Source: DAOTTI01 sp034437795 (GTDB taxonomy: Bacteria; Chloroflexota; UBA11872; UBA12225). From it: DNA of 18,151 nucleotides. The notes under the pieces were generated by a model. It was given only the letters and a program-made list of their open reading frames with translations. It was not told the origin of the DNA and searched no databases. Of this stretch, positions 7,654 to 14,266 are shown one piece after another (positions within the stretch are counted from its first letter, which is position 1; each line of letters starts with the position of its first letter). The translations under genes were made by a program, and so were the position numbers. The stretch is taken from positions 1-18,151 of the forward strand of contig DAOTTI010000047.1 of the NCBI GenBank assembly GCA_034437795.1. Direction: 5' to 3'.

Positions 7654-9849
7654 TTAGCCGGCGCGGCCCGCTCCCCGTGCCAGGGTAGCGTACTGGCGCT
7701 GGTAATACTCCCGATACTCGCCCGACTTGATCTTGCGCCACCAGTCCGGGTGCGCCACGTACCAGGCCACCGTCGCCTCCAGCGTGCGCTCAAAGTCGTA
7801 CTGGCGCCGCCAGCCCAGCCGCTGCAGCTTCGTGCTGTCCAGGCTGTAGCGGTAGTCGTGCCCCGGCCGGTCGGGCACGAACTGGATCAGCGAATGCGGC
7901 TTGCCGAGCAGGTCGAGGATGCGCGTGGCTAGTTCCACCGTGTTGACCTCGTCCTCCGAGCCGATGTTGTAGGCCTCCCCCGGCGCTCCGCGGTGCAGCA
8001 CCAGGTCAATGGCCGCGGCGTGGTCATCGACGTAGAGGTAGTGCCGGACCGCCTTCCCTTCGCCGTAGACCGGGAGCGGCTGGTCCTCCAGGGCGTTGGT
8101 GATGAAGAGGGGCGTCGCCTTCTCCGGGTACTGGTAGGGCCCGATGGTGTTGGCGCCGCGGGTGACGAGTACCGGTAGGCCGAAGTTGGTGTAGTAGGAG
8201 AAGGCGAGCAGCTCCGCGCCGGCCTTGCTGGCGCTATACGGGTTGCGGGGCTTGAGAGGCGCCTCCTCGCTAGTAGCGCCCTCGGCGACGTGGCCGTACA
8301 CCTCGTCGGTGTTGCCGCAGAACGTCAGGGTTCCGTGCCGCTCCACGATCAGGTTGCGGTTGTCCTGGACCTTCAGGCACCAGACCTTGCCGGAGTACTG
8401 CTGCGTGGAGGCGATCTCCTTCGTGATCCCGATCCACTCGTCTCGGAAGTCGACCATGTACTGCGGGCGCCTCGGCTTGATCACCTGGCCGCTCGGTAAG
8501 AGCGTTTCGCGCTCCTTCAGCTCCGAGAAACGCGGCATCAGCCCCAGCTTGAAGCCGATTTCCACCAGGTCGCAGACCAGCCCGAACGAGCAGGTAGCAA
8601 TTCGACGCTGGCTCTTCCCCAGGAGGCGATGCCCGGCGCTATCCACGATCCCATCCAGCAACGCTTGAAGGTGGCGAGGGCTGTACTCCAGCATCCATCG
8701 AGGCACTCGTTTGTTCTCCGCCCCGAGGCCGCAGTGAGCGAAGAAGCGGGACCACGCCTGAGAGGAGAAGTAGATGTGCTCCGCGGCACGCCCCTTGTGC
8801 GCCTTCCAGTGAATGCCGAGCCGCGTCAGGGTCCGTTCCAGCCGCGCGCGCGCCCTATCGCGCTGGGGGACGTCGAAGAAGATCCGGTGACAGGTGATCT
8901 CAGTCTGATCCTGCTCGCCTACCTTCCCAATGCGCTTGAACCGTCCGTCCGCGCATCGCGCCTGCCTCAGGAACTCCGTGCGCGAGAGCCCCGTCTTGTT
9001 TGGCCTCCTCCGCCGTTGGGGAGCCTGGCAGCCATCTCCGAGATAGACGCCTACCAGGTAGAACAGGTCCTCCGTCCGGCACTCGCCTAGCCCGTCACAC
9101 TGGATGAACTCGCGGTCCACACCCTGCCACTTTCCGCGGGGAAGAAAACAGGCTGCCTTCGTCGCGACTGCCGACGCCTCATCGATGTGGATCCTGCCGC
9201 TCGGATCTTGCCGGTATGAGTAGAGCATTCGGTGGTTCGGCGTGACCAGCAGGTCGATCCGATTGCTCTTAAAGGCGATCATCGGACCGCTATAGTCCTG
9301 AACGATCACCCGCTCGACCACTTTCTTCTCGATCTGCCCGGTCTCGGGGTTGATCGTCAGCACCTCGTCTCCGGCTTGCACTTCGTCGTAGCGCTTGAGA
9401 CCGGTGGTCGTCAGCACCCGAGACTCGCCGTCGTAGCAGGAAACCTGGACGAACCGCCTCGGCTCGCCCCGCGCCAGGGCGTCTCCCCAGGCGTCCTTCG
9501 CGGCCCGCAGGAGGGTGTTGACGCCGAGCACGTTCGTGCGCACGAAGACGTCCGGGTCCAGAATGGAGCGGTCGACGTGGGATTCCGCCGCGAAGTTGAC
9601 CACGGCGTCCACCTCAGCGATCAGGGGGGCGACGGCGTCGTAGTCACAGATGTCGGCCCGCACGAACCGGAAGCGGGGGTCATCCGCGATGGGCGCCAGG
9701 TTCTCCAGGTTGCCGGCGTAGGTAAGCTTATCGACCACCGTGATCCGCGCGCAGGGGTGCCACTGGAAGTAGTTCCGCGCGAAGGCGCTGCCGATGAAGC
9801 CCGCGCCGCCGGCAATGAGCACATGCCGGAGGGGCAGTTCCTGCATCAT
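7654..9849 (-). CDS. rmlB: dTDP-glucose 4,6-dehydratase precursor interrupted by an intein
   Basis: RmlB converts dTDP-glucose to dTDP-4-keto-6-deoxyglucose, the second step to dTDP-rhamnose and other deoxysugars. The N-extein (9439-9849, 137 residues) carries the NAD-binding GGAGFIG (14-20), DKLTYAGNLENL and AAESHVDRS. The C-extein (7657-8310, 218 residues) begins TDEVYG with the catalytic Asp-Glu pair and continues to the YxxxK pair YSASK (162-166 in spliced numbering). The spliced length of 355 residues is normal for RmlB. The inserted 376 residues are an intein (separate entry), so active enzyme requires splicing. The open frame extends upstream to 10761, but it is antisense to another gene. 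The start is put at the ATG-ATG at 9849/9846, which lacks a good ribosome site. In-frame starts up to about 9936 remain possible. pyrD lies downstream. Confidence 0.93.
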   Translation of the reverse strand: MMQELPLRHVLIAGGAGFIGSAFARNYFQWHPCARITVVDKLTYAGNLENLAPIADDPRFRFVRADICDYDAVAPLIAEVDAVVNFAAESHVDRSILDPDVFVRTNVLGVNTLLRAAKDAWGDALARGEPRRFVQVSCYDGESRVLTTTGLKRYDEVQAGDEVLTINPETGQIEKKVVERVIVQDYSGPMIAFKSNRIDLLVTPNHRMLYSYRQDPSGRIHIDEASAVATKAACFLPRGKWQGVDREFIQCDGLGECRTEDLFYLVGVYLGDGCQAPQRRRRPNKTGLSRTEFLRQARCADGRFKRIGKVGEQDQTEITCHRIFFDVPQRDRARARLERTLTRLGIHWKAHKGRAAEHIYFSSQAWSRFFAHCGLGAENKRVPRWMLEYSPRHLQALLDGIVDSAGHRLLGKSQRRIATCSFGLVCDLVEIGFKLGLMPRFSELKERETLLPSGQVIKPRRPQYMVDFRDEWIGITKEIASTQQYSGKVWCLKVQDNRNLIVERHGTLTFCGNTDEVYGHVAEGATSEEAPLKPRNPYSASKAGAELLAFSYYTNFGLPVLVTRGANTIGPYQYPEKATPLFITNALEDQPLPVYGEGKAVRHYLYVDDHAAAIDLVLHRGAPGEAYNIGSEDEVNTVELATRILDLLGKPHSLIQFVPDRPGHDYRYSLDSTKLQRLGWRRQYDFERTLEATVAWYVAHPDWWRKIKSGEYREYYQRQYATLARGAGRAG
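8311..9438 (-). mobile_element. Intein with LAGLIDADG-type homing endonuclease, in RmlB
   Basis: This 376-residue in-frame insertion cuts VQVS/TDEVYG of RmlB. It starts with Cys1 (CYDGESRVL), the N-terminal splicing nucleophile. Block B has VTPNH (65-69) with the TxxH motif. Two dodecapeptide motifs, FYLVGVYLGDG (126-136) and LLDGIVDSAG (260-269), each keep an acidic residue and flank a DOD homing endonuclease domain. The C-terminal splicing block runs from about 350 (VWCLKVQDNRNLIVERHG) to the terminal CGN, followed by Thr as the +1 nucleophile of the C-extein. The usual penultimate His is Gly here. All expected blocks are present and the frame is intact, so splicing activity is likely. Hand counts of GC in two intein lines (8401-8460, 35/60; 9241-9300, 33/60) against 43/60 in an extein line (8041-8100) suggest a separate origin. 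Confidence 0.94.
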
Positions 9850-9936
9850 GCTGCGATGAGCCGATCCTTTTCCGAATTGAGCGTACCGCATAAGGGTACT
9901 TGACCCGCCGGCCATACCAACGGCACAGTAGACCAA

Positions 9937-11400
9937 GTGGCCCCACCAGACGCTGAGCTCGCTCCCCATTCCGCTGCGCCCGCGGATGGCGCCCCGCCGC
10001 TGGAGGAAGAGGTCCTTATTCCGGCGCCGCTCCCGCCGGTCCCGCAGCCGTTGATCGCCGTGGGGCGGTCGCGGCCGGACGACGTGGACGCCGAGGACTT
10101 CAGCCGCCGGCTTGGCAACTGGGGCGGCGCGTCCCACCTGATCGGTGACCGCTGGGAGGCGCTGGTCCCCGCGCTGTTGCGCCGGCACCTGCCGTGGGGG
10201 GCGCCGACCAGCGCTGGACGCGCCACCCTGATCCATGCCGTGCTGGCGCTTGATGCCGACCCTCAGGCCGGGCGCCGGCTGCAGCGGGCGGGGGTATCCG
10301 CCCCCGATCTGCTGCTGGTGGGGCAGCTGGGCGGCGGCGCGGCCGCGCGCCCCGTCCTGCGGGCCGCGGACTGCAAGGTCTCGCTCGACACCGCCGACCA
10401 GGCGCAGACGGCGCCGGCCCGGCTGCAGGTCACGATGGCGCGGATCGGGGCGGCGTTCGGGGAGGTGGCAGAGGCCCTGCGCTGCCAGGCGGAGCTGCTG
10501 CCCGAGCCCCAGCGGGCCCTGGTCCTTGCGGCCCTGGCGGCGGCCCTGCGGGGCGACTGGCAGGCGGTCCTGCCCGGCGAAGGGCTGTTCGTGGCGCCGG
10601 ACAACGGCTTCAACCGCTGGTTCCTCGGCCGGCTGGAACGCCGGCGGCGCACCGGCGCGCCGCTGGGGCGCCTGCCCCGCGCCGGGCCGCGACGCGCTCC
10701 CGGCGACGTCAGCGGGCCGGTGGACGCCGCTCAGGCGGCCCGCCTGCTCCTGCCGGCGCACCTTGAGCCGGTAAGCGCCGCGGAGTTCCTGGGCGGGCTG
10801 GCCGGCTGGCCGGAGGCGGCGCTGGTGGCTGAGCTAGACGGCGTCTCCCTGGAGCAGGTGGACCTGGCCGTAGCGGAACGGTGCTGGCGCGTGGGGGTAG
10901 GATTGCGCGGGGGCGTGCTGGCCCTGGGCCGGCCGCTCTTCCAGCCCGCCCTGCCGGCAGTGCGGCCGGATGGCCGCCCGCGGGACGTGGTGGGGCTGCT
11001 CTTGAAGCTCGTCTCGCGGCGCAGGCCCCATGATTCGGCCTCGCTCGTGGCTGCGGTGGCGCGCGTGCTCGACGCCCGCCGGCCGCTCTGGCAGCGCGAG
11101 GCGGCGCTGCTCCAGGCGCCTCTCTCCTACGGCGCCTGGATGGCGCTGCTCGTTGAGGCAGTTGGCGAGGACGCGCTCCGTCCCCCCACCGGCGATCGGG
11201 GGGACGGTGACGGGCCGCCGCTCTCCGGTCGCGCGCTCTACCGCGAGATGGCGGCGCGCCATCGCCGGCGGGTCCTGGCCGCAGCCGCCGAGCTCGCCAC
11301 CGCGGGGCATGATGAGCAGACCATCCTGCGCCTGCTGGAAGAGCGCCGCGACGAATGGCGCGCCGCCGCTCAGGCCGACGCGGTGCACCTCACGAAGTAG
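9937..11400 (+). CDS. Protein of unknown function, possible PD-(D/E)xK-like motif
   Basis: This 487-residue protein begins at GTG 9937 and is divergent from rmlB, with only 87 bp between the proposed starts. I do not recognise the family. The first 50 residues are Pro/Ala-rich and probably disordered. Residues 70-150 contain DRWEALVPALLRRHL, then APDLLLV (122-128), then RAADCKVSLDTA (142-153). The order Glu helix, PD and DCK fits the spacing seen in PD-(D/E)xK nuclease folds, but this is inference from three short motifs. The rest is Ala/Leu/Arg-rich and helical, ending in a charged helix (LRLLEERRDEWRAAAQADAVHL). No signal peptide or membrane span is evident. The very GC-rich codon use (50 of 60 bases in 10501-10560) and long open frame support real coding, while the antisense open frame is the shadow. 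Confidence 0.75.
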   Translation: MAPPDAELAPHSAAPADGAPPLEEEVLIPAPLPPVPQPLIAVGRSRPDDVDAEDFSRRLGNWGGASHLIGDRWEALVPALLRRHLPWGAPTSAGRATLIHAVLALDADPQAGRRLQRAGVSAPDLLLVGQLGGGAAARPVLRAADCKVSLDTADQAQTAPARLQVTMARIGAAFGEVAEALRCQAELLPEPQRALVLAALAAALRGDWQAVLPGEGLFVAPDNGFNRWFLGRLERRRRTGAPLGRLPRAGPRRAPGDVSGPVDAAQAARLLLPAHLEPVSAAEFLGGLAGWPEAALVAELDGVSLEQVDLAVAERCWRVGVGLRGGVLALGRPLFQPALPAVRPDGRPRDVVGLLLKLVSRRRPHDSASLVAAVARVLDARRPLWQREAALLQAPLSYGAWMALLVEAVGEDALRPPTGDRGDGDGPPLSGRALYREMAARHRRRVLAAAAELATAGHDEQTILRLLEERRDEWRAAAQADAVHLTK

Positions 11401-11418
11401 TCAGGCAGCTAACAGACA

Positions 11419-11637
11419 ATGGCCGAGCGGGATCACCTACACCATGTTTCTTGCCCTGACCCCGATCAGGGTGGATATACGGTCACCGTACCGGCGCTTC
11501 CCCGAGTCGTTACGCAGGGCAAGACGCTCGAGGAGGCGATCGCGCTGGTCAAAGATGCCATTCGCTGCTACATCGAGGGCTTCATTGCCGATGGCGGGTC
11601 CGTGCCTGAGGAGCACGGGTCACCACAGGCCATTTGA
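11419..11637 (+). pseudogene. HicB-like antitoxin, probably frameshifted near its N-terminus
   Basis: The 72-residue frame contains DPDQGGYTVTVPALPRVVTQGKTLEEAIALVKDAIRCYIEGFIADG, the HicB partial-RNase-H antitoxin core. In HicB proteins the text before this is usually a beta strand such as ITYTxxLxPDPD. That strand (GITYTMFLA) is present in the neighbouring frame at 11429-11455, just before the core. One C missing in the run at 11454-11456 would explain this: restoring it reads TYTMFLAPDPDQGGYTV. The ATG at 11419 then gives a nonsense N-terminus (AERDHLHHVSC) and has no ribosome site. It lies 18 bp after the 487-residue gene. No HicA toxin is visible on either side, so it is an orphan whether or not it is functional. 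Confidence 0.75.
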
Positions 11638-11953
11638 GTTCCCACCAGGCTCGCAGCGGCGCAACAGACCACCTCTCCGTGCCAGGCGTCAGCGCCTGAT
11701 CCTGAAGCCGCGGAACTTGCCGGCCCCGCAGAAGCTGTGAAGGGGATAGGAGAGCAGGGCACTGAGATCATGTTGCGGGCCGGCGTGGCTACCCGCGCGA
11801 CGGCCTTCCACGAGTGGCCCCATCGCTGGCTAACGATCCGGCACGGAGGCGCGATCGATCCAAGCCAGGATGCCGTGATCGAGCGTTTTCTGCAGCGACA
11901 CCGAAGGCGGCTACGGCTCGATAATTGGTGCAGCACAGGAAACGAAGGCCAAG
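11638..11953. other. Decayed stretch without a convincing intact gene
   Basis: Between the HicB stop and the GTG at 11954 no intact recognisable gene is present. The stretch holds the acyP-end copy (11691-11721) and a frame from 11737 to 12015 with FHEWPHRWLTIRHGG that I cannot assign. From 11879 the frame of the next entry is already open. Confidence 0.45.
11691..11721. repeat. Short copy of the acylphosphatase 3' end
   Basis: Positions 11691-11721 match 12199-12229 (the end of acyP) at 27 of 31 bases in the same orientation. Read on the minus strand, the copy encodes GKFRGFRIRR followed by a stop, against GEFRGFGIRP plus stop in acyP. No more of acyP is recognisable beside it, so this is a remnant of a duplication or of a second, lost acyP. 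Confidence 0.6.
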
Positions 11954-12190
11954 GTGGCCGTCACGGCGATCTTCCCGGCCGAGGAGCGGCCACGGCTCTA
12001 CGTCTATCTGGCTAGCTTTGACTGGGACTTCCCGGGGTTTGGTCCGGTCCTGCTCCACGTAGGGCCCGAGGTCATCCGCATGCGCTATACGGGCTTTGCC
12101 AATCTGGATGGGACGGCCACGTTGCAGCTCGTCCCTGCGGACCCGCGGTACAAGACGGTCCAATCGCTGGCCAGGAATAACCCAAGATAG
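11879..12190 (+). pseudogene. Fragment of an unidentified protein (3' part)
   Basis: A coding-looking frame is open from 11879, just after a stop at 11876-11878, to TAG 12190. It reads SVFCSDTEGGYGSIIGAAQE, then KVAVTAIFPAEERPRLYVY, WDFPGFGPVLLHVGP and TATLQLVPADPRYKTVQSLA. The only start codon is a GTG at 11954, which would give a 78-residue protein beginning in mid-sequence with no ribosome site. The text upstream of that GTG looks equally protein-like, so I read it as the 3' end of a broken gene. I do not recognise the family. The composition suggests beta strands. It converges on acyP, with stops about 6 bp apart. Confidence 0.4.
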
Positions 12191-12196
12191 GACAGG

Positions 12197-12475
12197 CTAG
12201 GGCCTGATCCCGAAGCCGCGGAACTCGCCCGTCGCCGGCTCCCAGCCCGTATCCACGCGCTCGACGTAGGCGCCGGGCGGGCCGCGGCGCAGCGCTTCCA
12301 GCAAGCGCTCCAGGGCCGGCCGCTCCCCTTCCGCTACCACCTCCACCGTGCGCCCATCGGGCAGGTTGCGCGTGTAGCCGGTGAGCTTGAGCACGGCCGC
12401 GTGATCCTGCACGAAGAACCGGAAGCCTACGCCCTGCACGCGGCCATGGACGTAGGCCCGAAGCCGTTCAGCCAT
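12197..12475 (-). CDS. acyP: Acylphosphatase
   Basis: This small cytoplasmic enzyme hydrolyses acyl phosphates such as acetyl-phosphate or 1,3-bisphosphoglycerate (EC 3.6.1.7). The 92 residues match family length. The phosphate-binding loop GRVQGVGFRFFV carries the catalytic Arg (19), and GYTRNLPDGRTVEVVAEG carries the catalytic Asn (37). The C-terminal strand GEFRGFGIRP is also typical. The start at ATG 12475 is 17 bp after the stop of the upstream oxygenase gene on the same strand, so the two are probably one transcription unit. A weak GAAGTGAAG lies upstream, partly inside that gene's end. Confidence 0.94.
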   Translation of the reverse strand: MAERLRAYVHGRVQGVGFRFFVQDHAAVLKLTGYTRNLPDGRTVEVVAEGERPALERLLEALRRGPPGAYVERVDTGWEPATGEFRGFGIRP

Positions 12476-12492
12476 ACCATCGATACTTCACT

Positions 12493-13377
12493 TCAATACT
12501 TGCGCCGCCAGTGCCACGAGTCGCTGCCGGATACCAGGGGACGCACGTGCTCCGGTAGCGACTCGACGAACTCAGGGGAGACCTCGTTCCCGGGCCACTC
12601 GAGGAGCATGGGCGGCGTGTACCCCGTGACGAGGATCACCCGCTCCCTGTCCGAGATGATCTGGGTGGTGGAGTGGATGAGCGATTCGGCAAAGAGCAGC
12701 ACGGAGCCGGCCCTGGCCTGGACCTGGTAGAGCAGGCGCTCCGGATCAGCCAGCGCCGCCGCGATGATCTCCGGCTGCGGGCGGGAGAGGCGGTGGCTGC
12801 CGGGGATGAGCATGGTCCCGCCGTCTTCCGGCCCGACGTCCGTCAGGTAGGCCAGCGTCTTCACGAAGAGGCAGTGGAAGTTATGCTGCTCCTCATAGGT
12901 GCCCCAGCCGTGGCGCGTGCCAGTGTGGAACCCCGTGGGGTTGAACCGCCGCCGGCGCAGCGCCTCCACGTCGGCGTCGGGGTCGCGCCGGTTGATGATG
13001 GCCTCCGTCTCCTCAATGCGCACGGCCCCGCCCACGGCATCTTCGACCAGCGGAATGAGCCTGGGATGGATAGCGAACTCCAGGAGAGCGGGATCGAACT
13101 CCAGCAGGTGGCCGGCATGGAAGAACCAGTCCCCGCGGCGCCGGAAGTAGATGCGCCTGGCATGGAGCTCCGCGTCAGACATGCCCTTGATCCGGTACAG
13201 CGCGGCCTTCATCCGCGCCACCTCGTCCGACGCGAGCACCTGATCCAGCAGAACGAAGCCGTAGACGTCGAAGTGCAGGCGCTGCGCCGGCGTCAGCGCC
13301 CCTGGCGCCGGGTCCGTACCATCTGGCGACACCGTATCTGTCAACGTCGTCGTGTCTCGTGTGTCCGCCATCTTCAC
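12493..13377 (-). CDS. Phytanoyl-CoA dioxygenase (PhyH) family protein with HTG in place of HxD
   Basis: This 294-residue protein belongs to the PhyH group of non-haem Fe(II)/2-oxoglutarate enzymes. The core KTLAYLTDVGPEDGG (173-187) and the following MLIPGSH motif, then GSVLLFAESLIHSTTQI with the distal iron-binding His (235), and an Arg 11 residues on (246, RERVILV), the usual 2-oxoglutarate ligand, all fit. Where the first iron ligands HxD/E are expected, the sequence reads GFHTGTRHGWG (149-159). The only plausible ligand is His151, and the acidic partner is Gly. Such a swap occurs in Fe/2OG halogenases, but may also be a subfamily trait, so substrate and reaction are unknown. The start GTG at 13377 is fixed by AGGAGG six bases upstream; an ATG two codons later is less well placed. 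acyP follows directly. Confidence 0.85.
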   Translation of the reverse strand: MKMADTRDTTTLTDTVSPDGTDPAPGALTPAQRLHFDVYGFVLLDQVLASDEVARMKAALYRIKGMSDAELHARRIYFRRRGDWFFHAGHLLEFDPALLEFAIHPRLIPLVEDAVGGAVRIEETEAIINRRDPDADVEALRRRRFNPTGFHTGTRHGWGTYEEQHNFHCLFVKTLAYLTDVGPEDGGTMLIPGSHRLSRPQPEIIAAALADPERLLYQVQARAGSVLLFAESLIHSTTQIISDRERVILVTGYTPPMLLEWPGNEVSPEFVESLPEHVRPLVSGSDSWHWRRKY

Positions 13378-13383
13378 CTACAT

Positions 13384-13389
13384 CCTCCT
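13384..13389 (-). promoter_or_regulatory. Strong ribosome binding site of the PhyH-family gene
   Basis: On the minus strand AGGAGG is followed by six bases and then GTG (13377). This is the clearest Shine-Dalgarno sequence in the window and favours the GTG over the ATG at 13371. The rest of the gap to the toxin remnant (13390-13631) shows no gene I can support. Confidence 0.7.
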
Positions 13390-13631
13390 CATCTTTCCGG
13401 TTCCACACCGTTCGTGTCTGGGCCGCCGTGTTTGTCTGCGCTACCGTGGTTTGTGATGAGCGCGCCGCCTCATCTGGCCTGGGCACGGACTTGCATTGGC
13501 AGGGTCGCAGACGTGCTGGAGCGAATTGCGTACAGGAAAGATGGCTGCATCCAGGCGACCACGTACCGCGAGCGCCCGCGCCGTTCGCGCGACCAGTAGC
13601 GCTTTACGCTGCGCTGGCTACCCTATTCGGA

Positions 13632-13829
13632 CTAGAGCCTACGCGGTAGCAACATGACTGTCAGGTTTGGAACGCGCTGGAAGTCCGCATTCATGGTAAC
13701 CACGGTGAGGTTGTGGTCAAGGGCGGTAGCGGCCATGAGCGTGTCGACGTCACCAATCAAGCCGGGGCCGTGCGGCGGGCGGAACTGCCGGCGGAGATCT
13801 GCGCAACGCTCCAGCAGGTACCGCGTCAT
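13632..13829 (-). pseudogene. VapC-like PIN toxin with the N-terminal half deleted
   Basis: The 65-residue frame starts MTRYLL, the usual opening of VapC toxins (normally MTRYLLDTN...), then jumps straight to the C-terminal half of a PIN domain: ERCADLRRQF, GLIGDVDTLMAATALDHNLTVVT and NADFQRVPNL. The first catalytic Asp (LLDTN) and the middle acidic residue are missing, while the later Asp residues (GDVDTLMAA, MNADF) remain. Full VapC has about 130 residues. An in-frame internal deletion of roughly 60-70 residues explains this, and the ribonuclease should be dead. The start overlaps the antitoxin stop as ATGA, the normal coupling in such operons, so operon structure survived the loss. Confidence 0.78.
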
Positions 13830-14086
13830 CCATCGGTCTCGACCGGCGGGGGCGGCTCGCTCTCGTGCCTGATCCGATCCAGCGCCTCGATCATCTCGTC
13901 CCAGTCCAGGTCGCTCCAGGCGCCCACCAAGCTAAGGGCATCCTGCACATCCTGGTCGGTGATGGCACTGGCGAAGTAGCGCACCATCTCGCGGCTATCC
14001 TCCTCGAATGGGATGGCGATGCGTGGAGCGTCATCCGGCGTAACCAGCGCCCTGGCGCGCCGCCAGCGGCGCGTTGTCCGTGCCAT
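13826..14086 (-). CDS. VapB-type antitoxin of a VapBC-like pair
   Basis: This 86-residue protein ends AWSDLDWDEMIEALDRIRHESEPPPPVE, a tail typical of antitoxins encoded directly before PIN-domain toxins, which would wrap around VapC and block its active site. The N-terminal part is basic (ARTTRRWRRARALV) and may touch DNA, but I see no firm ribbon-helix-helix or AbrB motif. The ATG at 14086 is preceded by GGGAGG. The open frame upstream to 14785 runs antisense through the fucosidase gene and is not used. Its stop overlaps the toxin start by ATGA. The toxin partner is truncated, so this gene may persist without a target or regulate another VapC. Confidence 0.7.
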   Translation of the reverse strand: MARTTRRWRRARALVTPDDAPRIAIPFEEDSREMVRYFASAITDQDVQDALSLVGAWSDLDWDEMIEALDRIRHESEPPPPVETDG

Positions 14087-14266
14087 GACCCTCCCTGCCA
14101 AGCAAACGTCGGCTGAAGCCGCTGCCAGATTATCGCACCGCACGTGGATGCGGGTAGCACCCCATTCAAAGGCGATCATGCCCCCGCTCGGGGGGCCGCT
14201 GGCGGCGGGGATGTGCTCTGCCCGCAGGTCCCTGCCTGCGCAGCCCTCAGTCAGGCAGAATAGAGC

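Noticed and set aside
9850..10761. Upstream extension of the rmlB frame (about 304 codons)
   Set aside because: It is antisense to the 487-residue gene and Arg/Gln/Pro-rich with no domain; RmlB has normal length from 9849.
12673..13599. Plus-strand frame of 308 codons
   Set aside because: Antisense shadow of the PhyH-family gene, which has family motifs and a strong ribosome site.
13500..13630. Possible relic of a gene on the plus strand (AYRKDGCIQATTYRERPR)
   Set aside because: Too short, broken by stops, and no family could be named.
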